NCBI RefSeq assembly: GCF_002161675.1
Contig: NZ_NFIH01000006.1
Coordinates: 1 to 64,000 of the forward strand
DNA from: Pseudoflavonifractor sp. An44
GTDB taxonomy: Bacteria > Bacillota > Clostridia > Oscillospirales > Oscillospiraceae
Length of the DNA stretch: 64,000 nt
Direction: 5' to 3'
Below the pieces are notes generated by a model, which was given only the letters and a program-made list of their open reading frames with translations, ran no database searches and was not told where the DNA came from. The translations under genes were made by a program, and so were the position numbers. Shown in pieces: positions 16,703-25,676 of the stretch (its first letter is position 1; every line of letters begins with the position of its first letter).

Positions 16703-17071
16703 TCACCCCTCCTGTTCATATAGCTTCTGGCACAGTTCCAGCACCTGCTCCTTCTGCCACCCGGCCACCCGCAGCTCGGACACGGCCAGCTTCAACCGCC
16801 CAACCGTCTGCTCCGGCACGGTCTGGGCCCCCTCTCGGGCACTGACCACAGTCCCGCTTCTCCGGTCGGTGGTGATGTACCCCTCCTGTTTCAGAAGCTG
16901 GTAGGCCTTGCTCACCGTCATCATGTTCACCCCGGCCTCATCGGCCAGAGCCCGCACCGTGGGCAGCTTCTCCCCCGGGGATAAGACCCCCTGGGCAATG
17001 CCCACCACAATCTGGTCCCGAATCTGTTGGTAAATGGGTCGCTCACTGTTGAAATCCAATTGCAGCAGCAT
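16703..17071 (-). CDS. GntR-family regulator, YtrA type
   Basis: This 122-residue regulator has an N-terminal winged helix (IYQQIRDQIVVGIAQG, LSPGEKLPTVRALADE, MMTVSKAYQLLKQEGYI) and only a short helical tail instead of a ligand domain, which defines the YtrA subgroup. It is the first gene of a two-gene operon and very likely autoregulated through the palindrome that overlaps its own -10 box. Confidence 0.9.
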   Translation of the reverse strand: MLLQLDFNSERPIYQQIRDQIVVGIAQGVLSPGEKLPTVRALADEAGVNMMTVSKAYQLLKQEGYITTDRRSGTVVSAREGAQTVPEQTVGRLKLAVSELRVAGWQKEQVLELCQKLYEQEG

Positions 17072-17102
17072 GAGGGTTCACCGTCCTCTCTTTGTCTTGT
17101 TT

Positions 17103-17140
17103 GTATTATGGATTATAATACAATAGATATAAAAAGTCAA
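17103..17140 (-). promoter_or_regulatory. Promoter with GntR-type operator
   Basis: Reverse strand: TTGACT and TATAAT at 17-bp spacing. A palindrome gtattat-n5-ataatac (17103-17121) overlaps the -10 box, the usual place for a YtrA-type repressor to bind. Confidence 0.75.
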
Positions 17141-17161
17141 CCCCTCGCGGGGTTGACTTTT
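17132..17161 (-). terminator. Terminator of the recombinase remnant
   Basis: A 13-bp stem (aaaagtcaacccc and complement) with a 4-base loop. It overlaps the -35 region of the GntR promoter. Confidence 0.6.
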
Positions 17162-17242
17162 ACGTTATTTCTTATATAGAGGCAAAGTACAGTTTACAAG
17201 GAACTACACAGGGTAATGGTCTGACGGGAGGTGTGCCGCCCG

Positions 17243-17755
17243 TCAGATTTTCCATGTAATGTTCAAGCTGTCGCTTGTGGCGGCAACGGTGGTAATCATC
17301 AAATCCACCACCCGCCGCTTGTCATCAAAGGATACATTGTCCCATGTGTCGAGGTAGCCGGAAATCTGATTGACCTGTTCCGGGCTGATGGCTCCCACCG
17401 TCAACTCGGCTATCTGCTTCACAAGTTCCTGTTTGCGTCCGTCCAGTTCCGCTATCTTCACATTCACATAGGAGAGCAGGACATTGTTTGCGCCCGTCAG
17501 ACTGTCCACCAGCTTTTCAATCTCGCTGTCCACATGGAGAAGCTCCACTTGCAGGGCGGCGATTTTGGGATTGGCCTTTACCGCTTTCTTCCTGCCCGTC
17601 AGCGTCTTGTGCTTTTCCAGCTTCTTCACCATCTGCTGGTAAACCACCGCTTCCAGTTCGGAAGTGATGATTTTCCCACAGCCCGGACAGCTTTTATTGT
17701 CCAGCCGTTTTGTGCAGCGGAGATATTGCCTGCCGGACGGATTGAAGATACTCAT
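17243..17755 (-). pseudogene. C-terminal fragment of a second large serine recombinase
   Basis: The 170 remaining codons carry a degenerate recombinase zinc ribbon (YLRCTKRLDNKSCPGCG), a coiled coil (residues about 60-125) and the C-terminal tail ending SLNITWKI that is typical of clostridial large serine recombinases. The catalytic resolvase domain is absent and no SD precedes the first ATG. Sequence and zinc spacing differ from the recombinase relic at 6842-7648, so the two come from different elements. Confidence 0.85.
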
Positions 17756-17906
17756 AAGTCTACACCTAAATGACCGCCCGTCCCGTATATCCGAAAGGTG
17801 GGAAACCGGCTTAAAAAATAGGCTATTTCCACGCTCTCGGAATTGTGGTATAAGTACAAAGAGACAAAGCGGGATTTAGTGAAAGAAAGCAGAGATGAGG
17901 AATACT

Positions 17907-18860
17907 ATGAGAAAGAGAAAAAGAGTTATGAAAATATTTTTTACTGTGATTGTTGCAATGCTTATATTGCTGCTTATTATATACATCAATCATCAAATCC
18001 ATTTAAAAGGAGAAAATGAATTGCGTTTGCCGTTAGGAAAGATGGTTGAAGTTGATGGACACAATATGAGCGTCTATATTGAAGGCACAGGTGATACAAC
18101 GCTTGTTTTTATGTCGGGTGGGGGGACTTGTTCTCCCATACTGGATTTCAAATCTCTCTATTCTCTTTTAAGTGATAAATATCAGATTGCCGTTGTAGAA
18201 AAATTTGGATATGGTTTCAGTGATGTTGTCGATAAAAACAGAGATATTGATTCCATACTTGAAGATACAAGGGCAGCGCTTACATCAGCGGGATTAACCG
18301 CACCTTATATCCTATGCCCGCACTCTATGTCAGGGCTTGAAGCATTATATTGGGCGCAAAAATATCCTGATGAGGTGTCTGCAATTATTGGGCTTGATAT
18401 GGCAGTTCCAGAGTATTATGGAAGCATGAACATAAATATTCCGCTTATGCGTATTGCAAGTTGGGCGGCAAACATAGGTGCCACTCGTTTTATTCCTGGG
18501 CTTTCGGACAGCGATGCCGTAAAGTACGGCACATTATCGGAGAAAGAAAAAGAAATCTATAAAGCAGTTTTCTACAGTCGGACGGCAACTGTAACTATGA
18601 TAAATGAAACTGAATGGGTGAAGGAAAACGCTGAAACAGTGCATAACATGGGAACCCCGCAGCTTCCAATGCTGTTATTTATTTCGGACGGTTCTGGCGG
18701 AACGGGATTCGATAAAGAAACATGGCGGGAAATCCCTATAGAATATATATCACAGATTGATGAAGGGGAATATATAGAATTAAACTGCCCGCATTATGTT
18801 CACGACTACGAATACAAAGCAATAAGTGAAAGTATCATTGAATTTCTATCGAAACATTAA
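17907..18860 (+). CDS. Membrane-tethered alpha/beta hydrolase
   Basis: This 317-residue AT-rich gene product has a basic N-terminus and one hydrophobic helix (about residues 9-28), then an alpha/beta hydrolase domain facing outside. The nucleophile elbow is HSMSG, an acid is plausible in GLDMAVPEY, and the His in NCPHYVHDYEY. The start at 17907 is chosen because GAGG lies 6 bp before it; an in-frame ATG at 17895 is possible. It resembles cargo hydrolases on mobile elements of gut Firmicutes. Substrate unknown. Confidence 0.8.
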   Translation: MRKRKRVMKIFFTVIVAMLILLLIIYINHQIHLKGENELRLPLGKMVEVDGHNMSVYIEGTGDTTLVFMSGGGTCSPILDFKSLYSLLSDKYQIAVVEKFGYGFSDVVDKNRDIDSILEDTRAALTSAGLTAPYILCPHSMSGLEALYWAQKYPDEVSAIIGLDMAVPEYYGSMNINIPLMRIASWAANIGATRFIPGLSDSDAVKYGTLSEKEKEIYKAVFYSRTATVTMINETEWVKENAETVHNMGTPQLPMLLFISDGSGGTGFDKETWREIPIEYISQIDEGEYIELNCPHYVHDYEYKAISESIIEFLSKH

Positions 18861-18894
18861 CTTCCCATTTATCGGGCAGACAAGGAGGGAGAGC

Positions 18895-19695
18895 ATGGAA
18901 CTATCCATACAAGAACGGCTGAAAGGCCTGCGTGTGGAGCGTGGCTTGACGCTGGAGCAGCTTGCGGAGCAGACCCATCTCTCCAAGTCTGCTTTGGGCA
19001 GTTATGAGGGGGACAAGTTCAAAGACATCAGCCACTATGCCCTTATCCAGCTCGCAAAGTTTTACGAAGTGACCGTTGATTATCTGCTGTGCCGTTCTGA
19101 GACAAAAAATCACCCAAACGCCGATTTTGCAGACCTGCGTTTGAGTGATGACACGATAGAACTATTGAAAAGCGGGCTGGTGGACAATTCTCTTTTGTGT
19201 GAGCTGGCGACACACCCGGATTTTCCCCGGCTCATGGCCGACCTTGAAATCTATGTGAACGGCATAGCGGGAAAGCAGGTGCAGAGCGCAAACGCCATTG
19301 TGGACGCTGTGAGCGCAACGATTATGAAACAGCACAATCCCGGCTTGACTGACCCGCAGTTAAGGCAGCTTATCGCCGCCCATATTGACGACGACAGCTT
19401 TGACCGCTATGTGATACAGCAGGACATAAACAAGATAGCCCTCGACCTGCGGGAAGCCCATAAGGACGATTTTTTCAGCGTCCCGGAGGACAACCCACTG
19501 GAAGATTTCTTGCAGACCGCAGAGGAAACCACCAGAGAGGACAGCGACCCGGAGCAGGCGGCGATGGCCTTTATCTGCAAGCGGCTCAAACTGAACTATG
19601 GGAAACTGCCAGAGGAAGAAAAGAAGTGGCTGAAAAAGATTGCGCAGAAGTCGGATTTGCTGAAAAATCCAAACCCGCAGCGGGGGAGAAAGTAA
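18895..19695 (+). CDS. XRE-family regulator typical of conjugative elements
   Basis: This 266-residue protein has an N-terminal helix-turn-helix (IQERLKGLRVERGLTLEQLA, then HLSKSALGSYEGDKF) and a long C-terminal region (DDTIELLKSGLVDNSLLCELATHP onward) common in regulators on clostridial ICEs. The start at 18895 has a strong SD (aaggaggga); upstream in-frame codons belong to the end of the hydrolase gene. It probably controls element genes now lost. Confidence 0.88.
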   Translation: MELSIQERLKGLRVERGLTLEQLAEQTHLSKSALGSYEGDKFKDISHYALIQLAKFYEVTVDYLLCRSETKNHPNADFADLRLSDDTIELLKSGLVDNSLLCELATHPDFPRLMADLEIYVNGIAGKQVQSANAIVDAVSATIMKQHNPGLTDPQLRQLIAAHIDDDSFDRYVIQQDINKIALDLREAHKDDFFSVPEDNPLEDFLQTAEETTREDSDPEQAAMAFICKRLKLNYGKLPEEEKKWLKKIAQKSDLLKNPNPQRGRK

Positions 19696-19745
19696 GAGAG
19701 CGACAAATTCTAATTTGTAGGACTCAATAGAAAAGGAAATTAATT

Positions 19746-20477
19746 ATGAAATATAAAGTGTTGGCGATATGTAAATCATTATTATGGTGTTTTGTGGTTT
19801 TGTTATTTCCAATTGCATCAGGAACAATATCGGTAATTTTAGCTTTAGATACTGTTACAACACTATTTTTACAAGGAACTTTTATGGCATTAGCTTTAAT
19901 TCCCCCTACTATTTTTGTTTTTAGAGGTAAGTGGCAATGGAGAGAGGTTGGATTTGCAAAGTTTGATTTTAAAGGTTGCAAAAGAGTGTTATTTTTTATC
20001 CCTCTTCTTGTTATTTTTCTTCCAGTAGCCATTAAAGGATTCTATGTAAAATCAATTGGATACGTGATAGGAAGTTTGTTTCTGTACCTGTTTGTAGGAA
20101 TATCGGAGGAAGTATACTTCAGAGGGATAATACCCCGATATCTAAAAGAAGAATTTTCGACGAAAGGAATTGTGTTATGGTCTACGCTTATTTTTGGCAT
20201 TGGGCATGTTGCTACCGCATTCACAGGAAGTAATGTATTTGAGATTGCTTTAACCGTACTGAATGCTTTTATTTTTGGTTGGCTTGCAATGGAGATGACT
20301 ATAATATCCTCCAATATCATTCCTGTATTTCTGGTGCATTTTCTCTTTGATTTTGAAACTAAAATCGTAGTGATGAACGGCAAAGAATTGTTGATTGCGG
20401 AGATTGTTCGAGGAATAATGATGTTCATTATAGCCAGTTGGTTTGCTGTTGTTATATATAAGCAAAGAAAGCGTTAA
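19746..20477 (+). CDS. CPBP-family intramembrane metalloprotease
   Basis: This 243-residue membrane protein has about seven helices and the three CPBP (type II CAAX protease, Abi) motifs: EEVYFRG (EExxxR), FGIGHV, and HFLFD. Members process membrane peptides or serve in bacteriocin self-immunity. Its place on a mobile element suggests a cargo immunity role, which is inference. AT-rich, with a weak SD (aaaaggaaat) before the ATG. Confidence 0.88.
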   Translation: MKYKVLAICKSLLWCFVVLLFPIASGTISVILALDTVTTLFLQGTFMALALIPPTIFVFRGKWQWREVGFAKFDFKGCKRVLFFIPLLVIFLPVAIKGFYVKSIGYVIGSLFLYLFVGISEEVYFRGIIPRYLKEEFSTKGIVLWSTLIFGIGHVATAFTGSNVFEIALTVLNAFIFGWLAMEMTIISSNIIPVFLVHFLFDFETKIVVMNGKELLIAEIVRGIMMFIIASWFAVVIYKQRKR

Positions 20478-20505
20478 ATTTGAATTTGTGGAGGAAAAAC
20501 GTGTT

Positions 20506-21033
20506 ATGAATTTAGAGGATTTAAGAATAGATTGTGCTATCAAGCAAAAGAGAGGTATTCATTTTATTTCAGCTTCTATTGTGATTTGGCTTTTGGTGAT
20601 GATGGTACAATTCTTAGATTTACCGATTCTTACCAAGAATTTGCTAACATTTTGTTGTACCGCACCACTATTGCCTTTAGCATTTTTGATGTCCAAATTA
20701 TTAAAGATCCAATTTCAGGACAAAAGCAATCCACTGAATAATCTAGGTATATTATTTTCGATAAATCAAATCTTATATTTATTGATTGCAATGTGGATTT
20801 ATCCAACAGTACCAGAAAAAATGCTAATGGTTATTGCTATGATTTTTGGGGCGCATTTGTTACCATATAGCTGGTTATATAAATCAAAAACTTACATGAT
20901 TATGTCAGTTCTTATCCCTATAGCTTCATTGATTGTTGGATGTAATTCTACACGTTTGATATTAGCGTTAATGATGCTTGTTTTTGAAATTATATTTACA
21001 GCATTGCTCATAATAGAAAATAGAAAAATATAA
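20506..21033 (+). CDS. DUF7010-like four- to six-helix membrane protein
   Basis: This 175-residue protein begins MNLEDLRIDCAIKQKRGIHF and has about five to six membrane helices, matching an uncharacterised family of small membrane proteins in Firmicutes. SD gtggagg precedes the ATG at 20506. It follows the CPBP gene by 28 bp and is probably co-transcribed with it. No functional motif seen. Confidence 0.7.
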   Translation: MNLEDLRIDCAIKQKRGIHFISASIVIWLLVMMVQFLDLPILTKNLLTFCCTAPLLPLAFLMSKLLKIQFQDKSNPLNNLGILFSINQILYLLIAMWIYPTVPEKMLMVIAMIFGAHLLPYSWLYKSKTYMIMSVLIPIASLIVGCNSTRLILALMMLVFEIIFTALLIIENRKI

Positions 21034-21284
21034 TGTCTTGCACAACAACTCCCAGTTTATCGGGGAAATAGCAAAGCCACAAAAGGGCTTCCCGCCCATT
21101 TCAATTTTGAGGAAAAGAATGCTCCAAAATGAAAGAGAGTGCGGCCAAGCACTTTGAGGGATTGGCCGCCTTGTCTGCTTGTTCAGCGGGACAGTGGGCA
21201 GCGGTCAAGGCCGGGTGTAAACCCGTTCATTTCAGCCTTGACGGTTGCCCGCTGTCCTGCTACTTTTCCGGGAGTGTGGCCACA

Positions 21285-21309
21285 ACTTCGGGACACTTTG
21301 TCCACAAGT
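21285..21309 (+). other. Possible transfer-origin-like hairpin in the non-coding end of the element
   Basis: The 585 bp from 21034 to 21618 hold no convincing gene but several dyads. One (acttcgggaca ctt tgtccacaagt) is followed by a GC-rich nick-like run (cgtaggacgaggggggg). In Tn1549-type conjugative elements a comparable region lies by the mobilisation genes. With no relaxase here the call is tentative. Confidence 0.3.
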
Positions 21310-21540
21310 CGGAGCGTAGGACGAGGGGGGGCTTTCATATACCTGCCGCCGTTCTTTAAAAACAGCCCGGCTTTTCGCTCATTCCCATTCGCGAAAATTC
21401 AGCCTGTTTTCCTGCCGGAGCAAACGGGGCGCATAAAGCACCGCACCCCGTTTCCCCCGTCAGCCACGCCAGCAGGTATAACACACTACACTTTGCAAGC
21501 AAAGTCGTGTGCCAAAGGGAGAACCCCTTTGGAAACCCCA

Positions 21541-21596
21541 GACAACAAAACAGGCGGTATGCTGCCCTCTCCGGGAGCATACCGCCGTTTGTTGTC
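21541..21596. terminator. Large hairpin near the right end of the element
   Basis: A stem of about 20 bp (gacaacaaa ... ggcggtatgct paired with agcataccgcc ... tttgttgtc) with a 12-nt loop. It may insulate the element end. Confidence 0.6.
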
Positions 21597-21665
21597 AGCA
21601 ACCCGTTTCACGGTCTGCGTGTAGTTCCTTGTAAACTGAACTAAACTAAATGCGAAACTAGTTTT

Positions 21666-22619
21666 TCAAAAATGGGCATTCACCATAGATATCTCAACAA
21701 TCTCAGATAAATATGCATCTTTTTTTATTAAATTCTTCAATGTTGCGCAAAAATTTCTTACTTCATTTTCCTTAGCCAATTGTGCTACTTCATCTTCTCC
21801 GAGATAATCTTGCCCCAATACCAAATCTACCGCTGCAAAAGAGGCACGGAGCGTCTGTGGAACATCCATAACTCTCAAAACTCCAGTTGCATCAAATGTA
21901 TCTTTATCCATTAAAATACCCATTGTCCGTGTACTTCCATTAAATGACACCCTGCACAATCCATTGTGTTTGGCATATCTATCTGCCCAGCTCTGCCAGT
22001 CTACATAAACATCATCCGGAAGTACAACTTCAATGCGCAGATTTTTCTTCTTTTCATCATAACTCCACCCATCTATGAAGTTGTCTTTCCTATCGAGTAC
22101 AGCATTTTTTATTTGACACAAAAAGTTAGTATAATATCCCATAGCTAAGCTTGTAGATGGAAGAAGCTGAATGCGGTTTTTCCGGCATTCTCTCTCAATT
22201 GAGCGATCCACCTGTTTACAGCAAGCCTGAATAGATTTTTTATCATGAAACAGAGCTACTGTTACTCCTAATAAATCTGTAGCAATTCTGCACTCCTTGT
22301 GAACTAAGAAAAAACTTCTAGCTGGGGAAAGAATCCCAGCATATAGGCCAAATTCCAGATAAACATTATCACGTGGTGCATACTTGGTGCTTCCATCTTG
22401 CTTGCGTATGACAAAGTCATCTTTTCCGCCAATATAAACTGCGTAATCGAAAATTATCGCCTTTCTAGCCAAGGTCTCATAGGTCGTTGCATTTAAGTCA
22501 AAGAAACAATTTGACCACACAACACACTCATATTTTCGACCTAAATAGCGAGAAACCACCTCTGCAAATTCCTTGCTTTCTGCAGAGGAACCAATAAAAA
22601 TTCGTGGCTTCACATTCAT
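21666..22619 (-). CDS. TIR-STING protein, probable CBASS NADase effector without a cyclase neighbour
   Basis: This 317-residue protein has an N-terminal TIR-like domain of the predicted nucleotide-binding type: RIFIGSSAESKEFAEVV at the start, VVWSNCFFDLNATTYETL, and RDNVYLEFGLYAG with the likely catalytic Glu89. From residue 152 a second domain begins LPSTSLAMGYYTNF and continues LRIEVVLPDDV and DVPQTLRASFAAVDLVL, which I recognise as the prokaryotic STING fold. In known systems the STING part binds cyclic di-GMP and makes TIR filaments that destroy NAD+, killing infected cells. The partner CD-NTase is absent within this window. The start at 22619 has SD gggag; AT-richer than neighbours. It lies 27 bp from the mobile-element end. 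Confidence 0.72.
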   Translation of the reverse strand: MNVKPRIFIGSSAESKEFAEVVSRYLGRKYECVVWSNCFFDLNATTYETLARKAIIFDYAVYIGGKDDFVIRKQDGSTKYAPRDNVYLEFGLYAGILSPARSFFLVHKECRIATDLLGVTVALFHDKKSIQACCKQVDRSIERECRKNRIQLLPSTSLAMGYYTNFLCQIKNAVLDRKDNFIDGWSYDEKKKNLRIEVVLPDDVYVDWQSWADRYAKHNGLCRVSFNGSTRTMGILMDKDTFDATGVLRVMDVPQTLRASFAAVDLVLGQDYLGEDEVAQLAKENEVRNFCATLKNLIKKDAYLSEIVEISMVNAHF

Positions 22620-22693
22620 TACATTTTCTCCCAAACCGCAAAATTAAATATTCAGAATAAACACTACTCTAACTTTACTTATTTCTTATCAAA

Positions 22694-23110
22694 TCATTTG
22701 CGCCGCAGCTTATTGAGATACCCCTCTAATATTAAGGTAGCGGCCACGGCGTCCACATTCTTTTTGTGCTGTTTCATCTTCTTCCCCGAGGCGTGGAGAA
22801 TCTGGTGGGCCTCAATGGTGGTGCGCCGCTCGTCCCACAGGTGTACCTCCATCCCCGTCACCTCCTGAAGCTGCTGGGCAAAGGCCCGGTACAGCTCTGC
22901 CCGGGGGCCCTCCGTGCCGTCCATGTTCCGGGGAAAGCCCATGACCAGCTCCTCCACCCGGTGCTCGCTTACCAGCTTGCCGATCTCCTGGGCCACCTGG
23001 TCCGCCTTCCGGCTGTGAATCACCGTGGTGAATCCCGCCAGCATCCCCAAGGCATCGGAAATGGCCACCCCGGTCCGGGCGTCTCCGTAGTCCACCGCCA
23101 TCACTCGCAT
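22694..23110 (-). CDS. ruvX: Putative pre-16S rRNA nuclease / Holliday junction resolvase-like YqgF
   Basis: This 138-residue protein has the RNase H-like fold of YqgF: MAVDYGDARTGVAISDALG with the first catalytic Asp, VMGFPRNMDG, WDERRTTIEA, and the last Asp in KKNVDAVAATLILEGYL. It processes the 16S rRNA 5' end and was once thought a Holliday resolvase. The start at 23110 has SD aggagg; the longer open frame to 23353 runs through the divergent promoter and is not coding. Normal length. Confidence 0.93.
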   Translation of the reverse strand: MRVMAVDYGDARTGVAISDALGMLAGFTTVIHSRKADQVAQEIGKLVSEHRVEELVMGFPRNMDGTEGPRAELYRAFAQQLQEVTGMEVHLWDERRTTIEAHQILHASGKKMKQHKKNVDAVAATLILEGYLNKLRRK

Positions 23111-23163
23111 AGGTTCGTCCTCCTGATTGTTTGGTAAAACGATTATAAAGGATAAATTTTCTC

Positions 23164-23192
23164 TTGACAACCCCTCACCCCTGTGATATGCT
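23164..23192 (+). promoter_or_regulatory. Promoter of the rpmG-secE-nusG-rplK-rplA operon
   Basis: TTGACA and TATGCT with 17-bp spacing. About 210 nt of untranslated leader follow (23200-23408), including a GC-rich hairpin (agggtgccccggcaccc then tttt) and a stem before the rpmG SD. A regulatory role is possible. Confidence 0.8.
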
Positions 23193-23408
23193 GGATGCAC
23201 CTGTGAGCAGGGCTTTCTTTTTGTGCGCATTTTTACGGGATGAACACAAAAACCCTCTCCCCTCACCGATAGGGTCACAGGGAGGCAAAGGCCGGTTTCC
23301 CGTAGCAGATGTAGGGTGCCCCGGCACCCTTTTGAAGCGCTGGAATTGGCCATGGCCGTTCCGGCGTTTTTTGTTGCCGGGCGGCAAATTCAAAAGGAGG
23401 TGCCGAGA

Positions 23409-23573
23409 ATGGCGAAAGCCGGTAGCCGTGTGAAGATTACCCTGCGTTGTTCTGAGTGCAAGCAGCGTAACTACAACACCAACAAAAACAAGCGCAACAC
23501 CACTGAGCGTCTGGAGCTCAACAAGTACTGCCCCTTCTGCAGAAAGCACACTCTGCACACCGAAACCAAGTAA
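23409..23573 (+). CDS. rpmG: 50S ribosomal protein L33 (zinc-binding form)
   Basis: The 54-residue protein has two Cys pairs, CSEC and CPFC, that bind zinc, unlike the Cys-less paralogue made under zinc starvation. Strong SD (aaaggaggtg). The position before secE and nusG is the conserved bacterial arrangement. Confidence 0.96.
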   Translation: MAKAGSRVKITLRCSECKQRNYNTNKNKRNTTERLELNKYCPFCRKHTLHTETK

Positions 23574-23606
23574 TGAGCCCTCGCTCAAAGAAAGAAGGGT
23601 ACAAGA

Positions 23607-23900
23607 ATGTCTGAACTGAACAAGCGTGATGAGGTCGTCGCTGGCAAGGAGTCCGTAAGCTCCGCCGACAAGAAGGCCAAGACTGCTGCGAAGAAGAAGG
23701 ACAAAAAGCCGAACCGTCTCGCCCGTTGGGTGAAGGACTTGAAGGGTGAGCTGAAGAAGGTCACTTGGCCCTCCGGCAAGGATACCCTGAAGAACGTAGG
23801 CACCGTGATTGTCTGCGTGCTCCTGGTCGGCGTGTTCATCTGGGTCTTCGACTGGATTGCTCGCCAGGTGGTTGAAGCTCTGCTCAAGCTCTTCGCTTAA
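23607..23900 (+). CDS. secE: Preprotein translocase subunit SecE
   Basis: The 97-residue protein has a charged Lys-rich N-terminus, the amphipathic SecE motif LKKVTWPSGKDT, and a single membrane helix (about residues 66-90). It clamps SecY in the membrane translocon. Between rpmG and nusG as usual. Confidence 0.95.
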   Translation: MSELNKRDEVVAGKESVSSADKKAKTAAKKKDKKPNRLARWVKDLKGELKKVTWPSGKDTLKNVGTVIVCVLLVGVFIWVFDWIARQVVEALLKLFA

Positions 23901-23912
23901 GAGGTCAACACA

Positions 23913-24434
23913 ATGGCTGAGGAAATGAAATGGTATGTGGCCCACACCTACTCTGGCTATGAGAACACCGTAGCCGTCTCCATTGAGCAGGCCGTGGAAA
24001 ACCGCAACATGCACGACGTCATTGCCGAGGTCTCCATCCCCATGGAGACCGTCACTGAGATCACCGACAACGGCCCCAAGACCGTGGAGCGCAAAGTGTT
24101 CCCCGGCTATGTGCTGGTCAAAATGGTCATGACCGATGAGACCTGGCACCTGGTGCGCAACATCCGTGGCGTCACCGGATTCGTGGGCTCTGCCAACAAG
24201 GCTATCCCCCTCACCGACGAGGAAATCGCCGCTCTGGGTGTGGAGAAGCGTGAGGTCATGGTGTCCTATGCCGTGGGTGACAACGTGAAAATTACCGATG
24301 GTGCCTTGGAATCCTTCATTGGCACCGTGGAGGAAATCGACACCGAGCGCAGCAAGGTTCGGGTGGTCGTGTCCATGTTCGGACGGGAGACTCCCGTGGA
24401 ACTGGAACTGGATCAGGTCGAGCCTCTCAACTGA
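23913..24434 (+). CDS. nusG: Transcription termination/antitermination factor NusG
   Basis: This 173-residue protein has the NGN domain (WYVAHTYSGYE, FPGYVLVKM, VRNIRGVTGFVG) and a C-terminal KOW domain (VGDNVKITDGALESFIGTVEEID). It binds RNA polymerase and couples it to Rho or the ribosome. It starts 12 bp after secE. Confidence 0.97.
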   Translation: MAEEMKWYVAHTYSGYENTVAVSIEQAVENRNMHDVIAEVSIPMETVTEITDNGPKTVERKVFPGYVLVKMVMTDETWHLVRNIRGVTGFVGSANKAIPLTDEEIAALGVEKREVMVSYAVGDNVKITDGALESFIGTVEEIDTERSKVRVVVSMFGRETPVELELDQVEPLN

Positions 24435-24517
24435 CGGAACGCTTCCGTCGCAAACCGTGGGAGGAGCACAAAGCGGCTCCGTCACCACCACATTTTATGT
24501 AGGAGGTGCTGTTTCAA

Positions 24518-24943
24518 ATGGCACAGAAAGTTACTGGATATGTAAAGCTTCAGATCCCCGCCGGTCAGGCAACTCCCGCCCCCCCTGTTGGTCCTGCTCT
24601 GGGTCAGCACGGCGTGAACATCGCCGCGTTCACCAAGGAGTTCAACGAGCGCACCAAGAAGGACATGGGCCTGATCATCCCCGTGGTCATCACCGTGTAT
24701 GCCGACCGTTCCTTCACCTTCGTGACCAAGACCCCCCCCGCCCCCGTGCTCATCAAGAAGGCCTGTGGCATTGAGTCCGGCTCCGGCGTGCCCAACAAGA
24801 CCAAGGTGGCTACCCTGAGCAAGGCCGATCTGCAGAAGATCGCCGAGACCAAGATGCCCGACCTGAACGCCTCCAGCCTGGAGAGCGCCATGAGCATGAT
24901 CGCCGGCACTGCCCGTTCCATGGGCGTTCTGGTGGAAGAGTAA
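24518..24943 (+). CDS. rplK: 50S ribosomal protein L11
   Basis: The 141-residue protein has the L11 N-terminal signature ([19 protein letters not shown]) and the C-terminal rRNA-binding domain. The ATG at 24518 follows SD aggaggtg; an earlier TTG/ATG-like extension is not supported. Confidence 0.97.
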   Translation: MAQKVTGYVKLQIPAGQATPAPPVGPALGQHGVNIAAFTKEFNERTKKDMGLIIPVVITVYADRSFTFVTKTPPAPVLIKKACGIESGSGVPNKTKVATLSKADLQKIAETKMPDLNASSLESAMSMIAGTARSMGVLVEE

Positions 24944-24963
24944 GGGAAAGGAGGACATAAGCA

Positions 24964-25662
24964 ATGGCAACTAAGGGTAAGAAGTATGTGGACAGCGCCA
25001 AGCTCATCGACCGCGCTGCTCAGTATGATGTGAACGAGGCCATGGAGCTGGTCATCAAGACCGCCACCGCCAAGTTCGACGAGACCGTGGAGCTGCACGT
25101 GAAGTTGGGCGTTGACTCCCGTCACGCTGACCAGCAGGTGCGCGGCGCCATCGTTCTCCCCCACGGCACCGGCAAGACTGCCCGCGTGCTGGTCTTCGCC
25201 AAGGGCGACAAGGCCGAGGAGGCCCGTGCCGCTGGCGCCGACTTCGTGGGCGATATGGACATGGTGGAGAAGATCCAGAAGGAAAACTGGTTCGACTTCG
25301 ACGTGGTCGTGGCTACCCCCGACATGATGGGCGTGGTTGGCCGTCTGGGTAAGGTTCTGGGCCCCAAGGGCCTGATGCCCTCCCCCAAGGCTGGCACCGT
25401 GACCCCCAACGTGACCCAGGCTGTCAACGAGATCAAGGCCGGTAAGGTGGAGTACCGTCTGGACAAGACCAACATCATCCACTGCCCCATCGGCAAGGTC
25501 TCCTTCGGCGCTGAGAAGCTCTCTGACAACCTCAACGCTCTGATGACCGCCATCGTCAAGGCTAAGCCCGCCGCCGCTAAGGGCCAGTACGTGAAGAGCT
25601 GTGTGGCTGCTTCCACCATGGGCCCCGGCGTGAAGGTCAGCGCCGCCAAGTTCGGCAACTAA
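24964..25662 (+). CDS. rplA: 50S ribosomal protein L1
   Basis: The 232-residue protein contains the L1 signature [14 protein letters not shown] and normal domain lengths. It binds 23S rRNA at the L1 stalk and in many bacteria represses its own rplK-rplA message. SD aaaggagg; 20 bp after rplK. Last gene before a terminator. Confidence 0.97.
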   Translation: MATKGKKYVDSAKLIDRAAQYDVNEAMELVIKTATAKFDETVELHVKLGVDSRHADQQVRGAIVLPHGTGKTARVLVFAKGDKAEEARAAGADFVGDMDMVEKIQKENWFDFDVVVATPDMMGVVGRLGKVLGPKGLMPSPKAGTVTPNVTQAVNEIKAGKVEYRLDKTNIIHCPIGKVSFGAEKLSDNLNALMTAIVKAKPAAAKGQYVKSCVAASTMGPGVKVSAAKFGN

Positions 25663-25676
25663 TGTTCGATCCCTGC

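Larger units (their letters stand above)
17190..21638. mobile_element. Decayed integrative element bounded by 20-bp inverted repeats
   Basis: The 20-mer cagtttacaaggaactacac at 17190-17209 is present as its exact reverse complement at 21619-21638. Between them lie a serine-recombinase fragment, a hydrolase gene, an XRE regulator of the kind found on clostridial conjugative elements, a CPBP protease-like gene, a DUF7010-like gene and a structured non-coding end. G+C is lower than in the chromosome on either side. No relaxase, coupling protein or replication gene is left, so it is a remnant or a small cargo-only derivative. Whether the repeats are true recombination ends is inference. Confidence 0.7.

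Noticed and set aside
21139-21624. 161-codon ORF at the right end of the mobile element
   Set aside because: No SD, atypical composition, and it crosses several dyads and the inverted repeat; this end appears non-coding.
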